Of a DNA stretch of 64,000 nt, positions 52,071 through 60,549 are shown piece by piece. The stretch comes from Lachnoclostridium phytofermentans. GTDB lineage: Bacteria; Bacillota; Clostridia; Lachnospirales; Lachnospiraceae. Made by a program: the position numbers and the translations under genes. The stretch spans positions 414,001 through 478,000 of the forward strand of contig NZ_JPOF01000001.1 in NCBI RefSeq assembly GCF_000733755.1. The letters run 5' to 3'. The notes below the pieces were generated by a model that worked only from the letters and a program-made list of their open reading frames with translations, was not told the origin of the DNA and did not search any database. How positions within the stretch are numbered: the first letter of the stretch is position 1; the number at the start of each line of letters is the position of its first letter.

Positions 52071-54803
52071 TTAAGGTTGATTATCTGTAGGTGGAATAAT
52101 AATAACTGGAGGAGGCGTTGTCGTTGGTTCCTCCGGTGTTTCATTCTCTTCTCCGTCATCAGGAATCTCTGGCACTTCCGGTGTCTCATTCTCTTCTTCG
52201 TCTGTTGGTGGAGCAACAGTGCCTTCACTATGGATTGGACAAGGAGTTGCGATATCACCTGTAGGTAAGATATAAGGAGTATCATCGGTTGGGCTGGTTT
52301 CCTCTTTAATCAGGTAAACTTTTTCCTCTAAAGTATCGAGTGGGCAATAAGGACTTGCAAAATGTCCGGATTCCTTACAGATACTTACCTTCATATGAAC
52401 GGTACAGTTCTGTGTTGGTTCGGTTCCCTTTGCAAAATATTCGGTTCTTGTGCAGTCACCGCTTAAGGCTTTATCACAAAGTCCAGGAACTGCTAATTGG
52501 CCTGATTTCGTACAGATTTTAGCAGATACAATGGAGTCTGGTTTTGCAAATGATTTGTTCTCTAGCTTAAGAGTTGAGTGGATTTCCTCCATGATATTTC
52601 TCCATAATGCCTTGTGGTAGGATTTTTCCTTTTGAGGGAAATTATAATCAAATCCTGTCCAAATAGCAGAGGTATAGTATGGAGTGTATCCAACAAACCA
52701 TAGGTCATAATCTTTCGTTGAGGTTCCAGTCTTACCTGCGATTGGCATAGGGTAATTACGGAATCCAATACTTGTTGCAGTACCTCTTTTAATGGTATCT
52801 TCCATTGCATTGGTTAATAACCATGCAGTAGAGGTATACATTACTTGTTTGGAACTTGGTTCATTGGAAAGAATAACTTTACCATTCTGGTCTACGACCT
52901 TGGTGTAATAAATAGGCTCATTATAAACGCCACCATTGGCGATAGCAGCATATCCAGCAGTTAATTCTACATTTGTTACACCTTCTGTAATACCACCTAA
53001 GGCAAGTGGAACACCGATATCAGAATATGTTTTTCCATTTTCTAATACTTTTAATTCAATTAAGTCGAATCCAAGACTAGTTAAATAATCGAATCCCTTT
53101 CTTGGTGTCACTGCCTCTATAAAACGGCAGGCAATAATATTCATAGAATTATAGATGGCTTCACGCATTGTACTTAAGCCTTTGTACTTCTTATTCCAGT
53201 TGGTTACGGTATCGGTACTGTTTGGATACGTGTATTCTGAGTCATCCATTACACTGGCAAGTGTATAACGACCAGAATCAAGAGCTGGAAGGAAGGAAGC
53301 AAGTACCTTAAAGGTAGAACCAACCTGACGCTGCGAATTTGATGCACGGTTTGTTGTACGGTTACCAGTCTTAGTTCCACGACCACCATATAAAGCTACA
53401 ACGTTACCGTTGTGCTGATCCATAATGGTCATTGAGGTCTGTGGCTGTAAGGTAATCTGTTTATTTTCAACATATTCCTGATCATCTTTTACTTTCGCAT
53501 TACGGAATTCTTCAATCTTTGCTTCCATATCTTCTTTACTAAATCCAAGGGAGTTAATACCCACCTTCGAGGTATAAGGTTCATGGTAGTAAAGACCTTC
53601 GGTATCCTTAAAATCCTTAAAGTATTCCAGTAAATCATTGAGATGGTAGTGAGTTACATTATCCTCATCATCATAAACGGATAGGTCATATTTCATTTCA
53701 TAATAAGAACCTTCCCCTATGGCTGGGAAATTTGATTCATCTTGAAAATACTTATCTACGATACCCTGAATCGTTTTATCCTGAGTGGTATAGATTTTTA
53801 AACCGCCACTATAAAGCATATAAGCAGCATCATCCTGTGTATATCCTTTTTTTGTCTGAAGATCAGATAGTACTTGTTCAATTACTTCGTCTGTAAAGTA
53901 AGAATAATACGTACTAGGTGCCTTTTCTTCATTGTATTGTTTGATACGACTATACACATCATCAGCTAAAGCAGCATCATATTCCTCTTTCGTAATGAAG
54001 CCAATACGTAGCATATTATCCAAACAATTTTTTCTACGTTCTGCATTCTTTTCTGGATAGTTAATTGGATTACAACGTACTGGAGAAAGAGCAATTGGAG
54101 CAATAACAGAAGCCTCTGATAAGGTTAACTCAGAAACATCTTTTCCAAAGTAGCTTTGTGCTGCAGTTTGTACGCCAAACGCGCCATTACCAAGGTTAAT
54201 GTTATTTAGATAAGCCTCTAAAATCTCATCCTTAGAATAGATGTCCTCAAGTTTAATTGCAAGGTATTGCTCTTGTATCTTTCGGACAATCTTATCTACG
54301 GCATTAGCCTCATTACCATAATTAAATACTTTTATCTTGAGTAACTGTTGTGTAATGGTACTTCCACCAAAGCCTAAGCCTTTGGTTTTTAATACAGAGA
54401 AACCAGCACGGAAAATACCATAGACATCGATTCCATCATGTTCGTAAAAACGTTCATCCTCCAGAGCGATAAAAGCATGCTCGAGTACATCTGGGATTTC
54501 TTCAATGGAAACTAAGATACGGTTCGATTCTGCACCAATTAACTCTTGTGCTAAAGTGCCATCGCTATAATAAATGTGGCTAGCAAAGCCTTCCGGATCG
54601 ATGTTAACCTGACTGATGTCTGGGGCTGATTCAATAATCCCCTTAACGGCTCCGGATACGGCTACTGCACCAACGATGCCTAGAAAAACAATGCATATCA
54701 GACTTACACGAAATAGCGTGATACGAATTTTTGAATTCAATCGCTTACTTGTAGATTTGATATCGCGTTGTTTTTTCACAACACCCTTTCTACTAAAATC
54801 CAT
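52071..54803 (-). CDS. class A penicillin-binding protein, PBP1A-like copy 2
   Basis: The 910-residue paralog of copy 1 has the same domain order. It has a basic tail and one membrane helix, GT51 with ALEDERFYEHDGIDVYG, transpeptidase STFK with Ser496, SMNIIACR and KTGTST. Cys pairs and an acidic, Pro/Thr-rich tail close it (EVPEIPDDGEENETPEEP, ending IIIPPTDNQP). The catalytic residues match those of copy 1 at the same positions, so both should be active. The copies differ mainly near the C-terminus and at scattered surface positions. AGGAGG lies before ATG. Promoter and terminator are separate from copy 1. Confidence 0.94.
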   Translation of the reverse strand: MDFSRKGVVKKQRDIKSTSKRLNSKIRITLFRVSLICIVFLGIVGAVAVSGAVKGIIESAPDISQVNIDPEGFASHIYYSDGTLAQELIGAESNRILVSIEEIPDVLEHAFIALEDERFYEHDGIDVYGIFRAGFSVLKTKGLGFGGSTITQQLLKIKVFNYGNEANAVDKIVRKIQEQYLAIKLEDIYSKDEILEAYLNNINLGNGAFGVQTAAQSYFGKDVSELTLSEASVIAPIALSPVRCNPINYPEKNAERRKNCLDNMLRIGFITKEEYDAALADDVYSRIKQYNEEKAPSTYYSYFTDEVIEQVLSDLQTKKGYTQDDAAYMLYSGGLKIYTTQDKTIQGIVDKYFQDESNFPAIGEGSYYEMKYDLSVYDDEDNVTHYHLNDLLEYFKDFKDTEGLYYHEPYTSKVGINSLGFSKEDMEAKIEEFRNAKVKDDQEYVENKQITLQPQTSMTIMDQHNGNVVALYGGRGTKTGNRTTNRASNSQRQVGSTFKVLASFLPALDSGRYTLASVMDDSEYTYPNSTDTVTNWNKKYKGLSTMREAIYNSMNIIACRFIEAVTPRKGFDYLTSLGFDLIELKVLENGKTYSDIGVPLALGGITEGVTNVELTAGYAAIANGGVYNEPIYYTKVVDQNGKVILSNEPSSKQVMYTSTAWLLTNAMEDTIKRGTATSIGFRNYPMPIAGKTGTSTKDYDLWFVGYTPYYTSAIWTGFDYNFPQKEKSYHKALWRNIMEEIHSTLKLENKSFAKPDSIVSAKICTKSGQLAVPGLCDKALSGDCTRTEYFAKGTEPTQNCTVHMKVSICKESGHFASPYCPLDTLEEKVYLIKEETSPTDDTPYILPTGDIATPCPIHSEGTVAPPTDEEENETPEVPEIPDDGEENETPEEPTTTPPPVIIIPPTDNQP

Positions 54804-54969
54804 AGGTAACCTCCTAATTCTAAAGCAGCTATAAAATTTACAATACAGTAATATACTGATATGTAATTCATCTTGTAGATTTTTTATAGCCTGGGTAAAT
54901 CTCTTAACAGTTCCGGTAAAAATTAAATATAGAAATATCTTCCTATATTTATTATTGACCGATCACTAC

Positions 54970-54998
54970 ATTTTAGCATAGCGCTTTAAATTTTGCAA
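54970..54998 (-). promoter_or_regulatory. promoter of PBP copy 2
   Basis: On the minus strand TTGCAA (54993-54998) and TAAAAT (54970-54975) have a 17-bp spacer. A GTCAATAATAAA word just downstream is shared with the copy 1 leader, confirming common origin. Confidence 0.65.
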
Positions 54999-55040
54999 TA
55001 AAGTTAGAGATGCGATACTTTCCAAGGAATATTGTACCAA

Positions 55041-55697
55041 TTATGCTTTCTCAATCAGAATTTCTTGATCTAAAAAAGCATAAAAAACATCATCGAGTTC
55101 CTCCATAATGGCACGTCCATTTGTAGCTTCAGTTATTTTTTTCATAAATAATCCCAAAGAATCTGGTGGGATTAATAAAGTAGCTTTTACAATATCGGTA
55201 TAATCTGTTGATAATATTGTTAAATTCATTGTAGAAGCAATATATTGAAGCTTACCGATACCGTTATAGTCGGTAGTAATTTCAAGTTGTTTTCCATATT
55301 GTTTTTCTATGATTACGCTATTGGCTAAGCCCTCTTTCGTTGCGCCTTGATAAGCGCGTACTAACCCTCCAGTACCTAGTAAGGTACCACCAAAATAACG
55401 TGTCACTACAACGGCTGTATTATGAATTCCTTCTCCTAATAATACATCAAGCATAGGTCGTCCTGCTGTCTTGCTAGGTTCACCATCATCACTGCAACGC
55501 TGTAATTCATGATTTGAACCAAGAACATATGCAAAACAGTTGTGTGCGGCATCCCAATATTTTTTCTTCATCTGTTCTATAAAGGATAAGGCTTCTTCTT
55601 CTGATGTGATAGGAATCACTGTGGCAATGAAACGAGATTTCTTTTCTATAATTTCTCCGGTTCCCCCGGCATAAACTGTTTTATAGGAAGTTGGCAT
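55041..55697 (-). CDS. yigZ: YigZ/IMPACT-family protein (UPF0029)
   Basis: The 218-residue protein has the IMPACT N-domain signature. KKSRFIATVIPITSEEEA comes first, then AHNCFAYVLG, RCSDDGEPSKTAGRPML and VVVTRYFGGTLLGTGGLVRA. A C-terminal alpha/beta domain follows (DYNGIGKLQYIASTMNLTIL). The length is typical for YigZ. It is implicated in translation quality or nucleotide binding, but its exact role is unclear. AGAGG six bases before ATG sets the start. It is a monocistronic gene transcribed leftward toward the PBP pair. Confidence 0.9.
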   Translation of the reverse strand: MPTSYKTVYAGGTGEIIEKKSRFIATVIPITSEEEALSFIEQMKKKYWDAAHNCFAYVLGSNHELQRCSDDGEPSKTAGRPMLDVLLGEGIHNTAVVVTRYFGGTLLGTGGLVRAYQGATKEGLANSVIIEKQYGKQLEITTDYNGIGKLQYIASTMNLTILSTDYTDIVKATLLIPPDSLGLFMKKITEATNGRAIMEELDDVFYAFLDQEILIEKA

Positions 55698-56247
55698 AAT
55701 AGACCTCTATTCTGGCGCTTAGCGCCTTTATTAATAATGTTTTGGATGCTTTACTTTTGTACTCTTGTGCGATACAATAAGTACAAACAAGTGTACGCAG
55801 TAATCATTATTATATCAATAGCGAATTTGATGCGCAAGTTATTCATAAGGGAGAGAGAGCGAAAAGTAATTCCCGGTAAGGTGATAGCTTGCTAATTTTA
55901 TGAAATCCAATGGTTATGCGAATCTATTTTTATAAGAATATCTATGTAATAACCAGGTGACCTAAAACTGTTACAAATCTACCAGGTTATTATATTATAG
56001 TATATTAAGATAAAACTATTCAGTTATAAACGAAGTTCTTGAAAAAAGAAGAAGTTTGATACAATATCGTAGTTAACCTATGATGTTATTGTAAAAAATT
56101 TCATTATAGAAAGATGGAATATAAAATTAAGTTATCTATGACATTGATAGCGCGTATAGGTGACGATTTCAGAGTGATTGAAAATGGTTTCATCCGTAAG
56201 ATGTCTTAGAATTTAGAAAATAAAGGGAGTGGAGATTTAGCTATTAT
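55698..56247. other. 550-bp gap with two inverted repeats and no gene
   Basis: GGCGCT-t-AGCGCC at 55714-55726 is a palindrome just upstream of yigZ. TAATAACCAGGT/ACCAGGTTATTA at 55947-55992 is an imperfect 12-bp inverted repeat. I see no ORF with a ribosome binding site, no tRNA and no convincing promoter, although promoters for yigZ and the VanZ-like gene must lie here. Confidence 0.5.
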
Positions 56248-56775
56248 ATGAAGTTATTAATGGAAAAGAATACATCAAGAAAACAACGGTTTATGGCAGC
56301 TATCCCGATGTTATGCATGATGGTTATTATATTTTTATTTTCAGCGAAGACAGCCACGGAATCGGATGGGACAAGTATTCCAATCGCGCAGGTTTTTTTA
56401 AATATTTATCAAAGAATATTTGGGAGTATGGGAGCGGATTCTTATGATATTACACTTAGAGTAGCGAATGTCCTGATTAGGAAAGCAGCTCATGTTACCG
56501 AATATGGAATTTTGTCCATCTTTGTAAGCTATTATATATGGGTTAGTGGACATCGTGGTAAGAGCTTCTACATCATAACCTTACTTATCTCAGTAGGTTA
56601 CGCAGTAACGGATGAAATTCATCAGCTTTTTGTTCCTGGAAGAAGCGGGAGGATCTCAGATGTTTTGATAGACTCCGTTGGTTGTATCTTAGGAGTATTA
56701 TTATTCTTATTAATATGCCATCTGATAAATAACAGGAGTCTAAAAAAACAACTATCGAGCCATCTAGTAAAATAG
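56248..56775 (+). CDS. VanZ-like membrane protein
   Basis: The 175-residue protein has four membrane helices. The VanZ hallmark is RKAAHVTEYGILSIFVSYYI (helix 2), followed by VGYAVTDEIHQLFVPGRSGRISDVLIDSVG (about 112-141). VanZ proteins are linked to low-level teicoplanin resistance or envelope stress and are widespread. GGAG lies 13 bases before ATG, so the start is slightly uncertain. The neighbouring DUF4250 gene is on the other strand. Confidence 0.85.
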   Translation: MKLLMEKNTSRKQRFMAAIPMLCMMVIIFLFSAKTATESDGTSIPIAQVFLNIYQRIFGSMGADSYDITLRVANVLIRKAAHVTEYGILSIFVSYYIWVSGHRGKSFYIITLLISVGYAVTDEIHQLFVPGRSGRISDVLIDSVGCILGVLLFLLICHLINNRSLKKQLSSHLVK

Positions 56776-56810
56776 ATTTTATGAATTAAGAAGCCTCTGT
56801 TATAGAAAAA

Positions 56811-56984
56811 TTAGAGAAATTGATTACGTTCTTTGGAATAGTGGTAGTCAAGTTTATCTAAGGTCTCTATCAGTGTTTCTTCCTTTATATCTAGACTTTT
56901 ACAAAAATCTTCAAGGCTTTGAAATTCATCTCTTAGTTTTGTGTTCACATAACTTAATAAAATTATTGGATCGGTTGGTAACAT
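56811..56984 (-). CDS. DUF4250-family protein
   Basis: The 57-residue protein (LPTDPIILLSYVNTKLRDEF, SLEDFCKSLDIKEETLIETL, ending SKERNQFL) matches the short DUF4250 family of Firmicutes. Its middle segment resembles an HTH-like helix pair, but the function is unknown. AAAGGATG eight bases upstream favours the inner ATG at 56984 over the one nine bases earlier. It sits between VanZ and rarA, transcribed leftward. Confidence 0.78.
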   Translation of the reverse strand: MLPTDPIILLSYVNTKLRDEFQSLEDFCKSLDIKEETLIETLDKLDYHYSKERNQFL

Positions 56985-57119
56985 GGAAGTCATCCTTTCA
57001 TTCAGTTTAAGATGGTCTTATCATACTGCATGGTTTTTTCTCACGTCAAGGTATTAGTGTGAAAAAATCAATTATTTACTTTGAAAGAAAGGTATCAAAT
57101 CACCAGATTGGAGGTTATT

Positions 57120-58445
57120 ATGGATCTATTTGAATATATGAGAGAAAATACGAAGGAGAAAGAATCTCCACTTGCCTCTCGTCTTCGTCCAACGAAGTTA
57201 TCAGAGGTGGTCGGACAGAGCCATATCATAGGAGAAGATAAGTTGTTATACCGAGCAATCATGGCGGATAAACTTGGTTCGGTTATTTTTTATGGTCCTC
57301 CTGGAACTGGAAAAACTACGCTTGCAAAGGTGATTGCCAATACCACCAGTTCAAACTTTCATCAAATTAATGCAACTTCTGCCGGTAAAAAAGATATGGA
57401 AGAGGTTATTGAGAAAGCGAAACAAACACTTGGTATGTATGGAAAGAAGACCATTCTTTTTGTGGATGAGATTCATCGTTTTAATAAAGGGCAACAAGAT
57501 TATTTGCTGCCTTTTGTTGAGGATGGTACCATTGTCTTAGTTGGAGCTACGACGGAAAATCCTTATTTTGAAGTTAATAGCGCGCTTATCTCAAGATCAA
57601 TTGTATTCGAATTAAAACCTTTGGAGCAAAAGGATATCAAAGAACTTTTAATTCGTGCGATTACGGATAAAGAAAAAGGGCTAGGAGCTTATCGAGCGGT
57701 AATGGAGGAAGACGCTTTAGACTTTTTAGCAAGTGCAGCAAATGGAGATGCAAGGTCAGCCTTAAATGCGATTGAGTTAGGTGTATTAACAACAAAACGG
57801 AGTGAAGATGACTTAATTCATATTACGTTAGAAGTGGCATCGGAGTGTATCCAAAAACGAGTATTAAAATACGATAAGTCGGGGGATAATCACTACGATA
57901 CAATTTCTGCATTTATAAAGAGTATGCGTGGAAGTGATCCAGATGCTGCAATCTATTATTTAGCGAAGATGCTATATGCGGGAGAAGATGTTGCATTTAT
58001 TGCACGAAGAATTATGATATGTGCTGCGGAGGATGTATCGAATGCCGATCCGAATGCACTTGTAGTTGCAACAGCAGCAGCGCAGGCAGTGGAGAGGCTT
58101 GGTTTGCCAGAGGGACGTATAGTTCTTGCACAAGCTGCCGCTTACGTGGCATGCGCACCAAAGAGCAATTCAGCAATCGTAGCCATCGATGAGGCATCAG
58201 AGCTGGTTGCTAAGGATAAAACACCTCCGATTCCTTCTCATTTACAGGATGCTCACTACAAAGGGGCTGCGAAACTAAACCATGGAGTAGGTTATTTATA
58301 TGCGCATAACTATGAAAATCATTATGTAAAACAGCAATACCTACCAGATCCTTATGTCGGCCGTACCTTTTATCGTCCGAGTGATAATGGCTATGAAAAG
58401 ACGATTAAAGAGTATTTTCATAGAATAAAAGGAAATGAAACCTGA
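57120..58445 (+). CDS. rarA: replication-associated AAA ATPase RarA (MgsA)
   Basis: The 441-residue AAA+ protein acts at stalled forks. Walker A is GPPGTGKTT, Walker B is ILFVDEIHRF with FNKGQQDYLLP, and sensor 1 is GATTENP. The RarA C-terminal tetramerisation domain shows GSDPDAAIYYLAKML and RPSDNGYEKTIKEYF. GGAGG six bases before ATG 57120 corrects the start from an ATG 39 bp upstream without a site. The length is normal. Confidence 0.93.
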   Translation: MDLFEYMRENTKEKESPLASRLRPTKLSEVVGQSHIIGEDKLLYRAIMADKLGSVIFYGPPGTGKTTLAKVIANTTSSNFHQINATSAGKKDMEEVIEKAKQTLGMYGKKTILFVDEIHRFNKGQQDYLLPFVEDGTIVLVGATTENPYFEVNSALISRSIVFELKPLEQKDIKELLIRAITDKEKGLGAYRAVMEEDALDFLASAANGDARSALNAIELGVLTTKRSEDDLIHITLEVASECIQKRVLKYDKSGDNHYDTISAFIKSMRGSDPDAAIYYLAKMLYAGEDVAFIARRIMICAAEDVSNADPNALVVATAAAQAVERLGLPEGRIVLAQAAAYVACAPKSNSAIVAIDEASELVAKDKTPPIPSHLQDAHYKGAAKLNHGVGYLYAHNYENHYVKQQYLPDPYVGRTFYRPSDNGYEKTIKEYFHRIKGNET

Positions 58446-58528
58446 TTGTGTTTGGAAGGGATGTTTATGACAAATAGAGAGTGATAAGAATTAGCAAAAA
58501 AGGAATTTGAGAAAAGAAAGGATTTGGA

Positions 58529-58816
58529 ATGAAGACAAGTAAAACAAAACGAGTATTAGCAATCGTTGGCATTATCATATTACTGGGATTATATATATTT
58601 TCCCTTGTAGCAGCAATTATGGCAAAGCCATACGCCAACGGGTTATTTTTAGCAAGCATATTTGCAACCTTTATTATTCCAGTTTTCATCTACGTATTTT
58701 TATTGATGAGTCGTACCTTTGGAAAAGGCAAGGAAGGCTACACTATGCATGAAATCAATCAGATGAAGAAAAAAGGGTTTAAAGAAGCGAATCAGTCGAA
58801 GAAAGAGAAGGAATAA
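58529..58816 (+). CDS. small two-helix membrane protein
   Basis: The 95-residue protein has two membrane helices (AIVGIIILLGLYIFSLVAAI and LFLASIFATFIIPVFIYVFL) and a basic cytoplasmic tail (KKKGFKEANQSKKEKE). AAAGG lies eight bases before ATG. I do not recognise the family; similar small membrane proteins are common in Lachnospiraceae beside rarA, to my recollection. It follows rarA by 83 bp and may be cotranscribed. Confidence 0.6.
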   Translation: MKTSKTKRVLAIVGIIILLGLYIFSLVAAIMAKPYANGLFLASIFATFIIPVFIYVFLLMSRTFGKGKEGYTMHEINQMKKKGFKEANQSKKEKE

Positions 58817-58817
58817 A

Positions 58818-58976
58818 TTAATTGTTATTATCCTCCGTTTCCTCTACGATTTCTTCCAGGATACGAACCAAGTCTTTCGTATCATGAATGGTAACGTCAC
58901 GTTCTAAGATGCGGTTTTTTAAATCTATCGACAGAGTTTCAAACTTTGCCTGCATTTTGGGTGCAATATAAGACAT
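58818..58976 (-). CDS. 52-residue soluble protein
   Basis: This short minus-strand ORF reads SYIAPKMQAKFETLSIDLKN, then RILERDVTIHDTKDLVRILE, ending EEIVEETEDNNN. It is acidic with helical segments and no membrane helix. AAAGAGG seven bases before ATG is a good ribosome binding site. It converges on the membrane protein gene with one base between stop codons. I recognise no family, but the good start signal and real-looking composition support a gene. Confidence 0.6.
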   Translation of the reverse strand: MSYIAPKMQAKFETLSIDLKNRILERDVTIHDTKDLVRILEEIVEETEDNNN

Positions 58977-59240
58977 GTGGATACCTCTTTCTTAATTTAT
59001 AGAATTACTACTTGCCAAACGAATAGAAAGCCTTTATAATTAGGTTTTGACGAATATTAAGCCTGTGACTCCGTTGCCACAGGCTTAATCAAAAAGGGGA
59101 GGATAAGTATTTAACTCTTCTTTTGTATTGTTGCTTTTCATTGGAGGGGGAATCCAACTATTGAAAGAGCATACGCTAATCTAACCGTACTTCTAAGTCT
59201 CGCGATAGGCTGTTAGATATCGTGATTCCCAGAAATATCA
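58977..59240. other. gap with one hairpin, no gene
   Basis: ATTAAGCCTGTG pairs with CACAGGCTTAAT at about 59058-59092, with no clear T tract. The rest shows no ORF. A GC-mixed stretch at 59150-59225 folds weakly and has no family signature I can name. Confidence 0.4.
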
Positions 59241-59269
59241 TTAGACTAATTATAGTATTAGCGTATAAA
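59241..59269 (+). promoter_or_regulatory. promoter of the SEC-C gene
   Basis: TTAGAC at 59241-59246 and TATAAA at 59264-59269 have a 17-bp spacer and lie 55 bp before the start codon. Confidence 0.5.
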
Positions 59270-59324
59270 ATCTTTTTATACACACAAAAATAAGAAAACA
59301 TACATTTTTGAAAGGATGAATAAA

Positions 59325-59825
59325 ATGAGCTTATTAACTGACTGGAGAGACGTTGCGTACGCAGAAGATATGGATCAGAAAACCGGACAAGTTTTCTGGG
59401 GAAATTATTTCACAATTGAGAAGGGAATCTATGAGCAGCTTTTATCAAATCCAGAGGAAGTAGTTACTGGAACTGTAGAAGAGCTTGCTAACAAATATAA
59501 TACAACACTACAGATTATGACTGGTTTCTTAGATGGAATTAATGAAAGCTTAAAAGAGCCAAATCCAATTGAGACTATGGAAGCAAATACTGTAGTTAAT
59601 TTAGGATTTGATTTAGAAAAGCTTTATTACAATATGGTAGAAGCTAGTGCAGACTGGTTATATACTCTTCCACAGTGGGAGAACTTATTATCCGATGCAC
59701 GTAGAAAAGAATTATATCTTACTCAGAAGAAGTCCGGAACTATCGTGAAGGAAAAGAAAGTTGGACGTAATGATCCATGTCCATGTGGAAGTGGTAAAAA
59801 GTATAAATTCTGTTGTGGGAAATAG
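59325..59825 (+). CDS. SEC-C metal-binding motif protein
   Basis: The 166-residue protein ends with a complete SEC-C zinc site, [20 protein letters not shown], as in the tail of SecA. The N-terminal part ([60 protein letters not shown]) is helical and family-specific. Zn-bound SEC-C motifs bind SecB or ribosomes, so a role in nascent-chain handling is possible. AAAGGATG precedes the second ATG at 59325 with proper spacing; the first ATG directly abuts the site. Confidence 0.85.
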   Translation: MSLLTDWRDVAYAEDMDQKTGQVFWGNYFTIEKGIYEQLLSNPEEVVTGTVEELANKYNTTLQIMTGFLDGINESLKEPNPIETMEANTVVNLGFDLEKLYYNMVEASADWLYTLPQWENLLSDARRKELYLTQKKSGTIVKEKKVGRNDPCPCGSGKKYKFCCGK

Positions 59826-59839
59826 TGATAAATGAATAA

Positions 59840-59879
59840 AATGCAGGTGGTGAGATTCGTTCTAACTACCTGCATTTTT
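59840..59879 (+). terminator. terminator of the SEC-C gene
   Basis: AATGCAGGTGGT pairs with ACTACCTGCATT, followed by TTTT. Confidence 0.85.
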
Positions 59880-59910
59880 CACGCATTGCGAACTTTTCCT
59901 TGTCATGAAT

Positions 59911-59949
59911 AAAAAAAGCCCAAACGAAGTAACTTCGGTTGGGCTTTCT
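59911..59949 (-). terminator. terminator of the XRE regulator gene
   Basis: AAAGCCCAAACGAAGT pairs with ACTTCGGTTGGGCTTT with one mismatch. On the minus strand it is followed by a run of T residues. It could also back up the plus-strand terminator. Confidence 0.85.
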
Positions 59950-60006
59950 AATATATCTATGGGACATTGGAACTCTTGGTCTTGGGGCTACCCCACTTAT
60001 GCGATC

Positions 60007-60351
60007 TTACTCGTTTGAAGATTCCTGTTTGTATAGTAGATAGTTTGCGAAATTCTTCAATTCTGCTGCATTATTAGAATCTAATTGCTGATATAGATTA
60101 AAGAAATCCACGATATCTTTATCTAATACTTCACCGCCAACAGGAAGGTAGGCATCAGAAATACCAAGCAAGTAATCACACGATACATCAAAATATCTGG
60201 AGAGTGCGATTAGTTTTTCAAAAGATGGCTCGTTTCTACGTGACTCATAATTTGATACGGCAGTTGGCTTTAAGCCTAGAATCTCAGCAAGCTCGCTCTG
60301 TGTCAACTTATGCTTTTGACGCAATTGCTTTAAACGTATATTAAAATTCAT
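60007..60351 (-). CDS. XRE-family HTH regulator
   Basis: The 114-residue regulator has an N-terminal Cro/C1-type HTH (LKQLRQKHKLTQSELAEILG, KPTAVSNYESRRNEPSFEKL, VSCDYLLGISD). The C-terminal tail is helical (VDFFNLYQQLDSNNAAELKN). The HTH domain is complete, and the tail may dimerise. GGAGG lies before ATG. A near-consensus promoter and TAGCGC-type repeats upstream suggest autoregulation. It is divergent from the histidine kinase gene, which it might also affect. Confidence 0.87.
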   Translation of the reverse strand: MNFNIRLKQLRQKHKLTQSELAEILGLKPTAVSNYESRRNEPSFEKLIALSRYFDVSCDYLLGISDAYLPVGGEVLDKDIVDFFNLYQQLDSNNAAELKNFANYLLYKQESSNE

Positions 60352-60373
60352 ATTTGACCTCCAAGTCCTTTTC

Positions 60374-60410
60374 TTAGCGCTTGCATTTAATCTTTCGTGT
60401 AGCGCATACG
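60374..60410. promoter_or_regulatory. possible operator repeats of the XRE regulator
   Basis: TTAGCGCTTGCA at 60374-60385 and GTAGCGCATACG at 60400-60411 share the core TAGCGC[TA]T..[CA] with a 26-bp period. They lie between promoter and start codon of the XRE gene, where repressor binding would block transcription. Confidence 0.4.
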
Positions 60411-60423
60411 TATTTCTTCATTT

Positions 60424-60451
60424 ATTATAACAAAATATGGCAAAATGTCAA
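60424..60451 (-). promoter_or_regulatory. promoter of the XRE regulator
   Basis: On the minus strand TTGACA (60446-60451) and TATAAT (60424-60429) match consensus with a 16-bp spacer. Confidence 0.75.
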
Positions 60452-60489
60452 CATATTTTCCAAAGATTGATATACTAATCGCTATCACA

Positions 60490-60518
60490 TTGACAAACTT
60501 TTTTTGGTGAATTATCAT
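60490..60518 (+). promoter_or_regulatory. promoter of the kinase/response-regulator operon
   Basis: TTGACA at 60490-60495 and TATCAT at 60513-60518 are spaced by 17 bp, 32 bp before the kinase start. Confidence 0.65.
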
Positions 60519-60549
60519 ATTGTTAAGAATACGACAAGGGGGGTGCATC

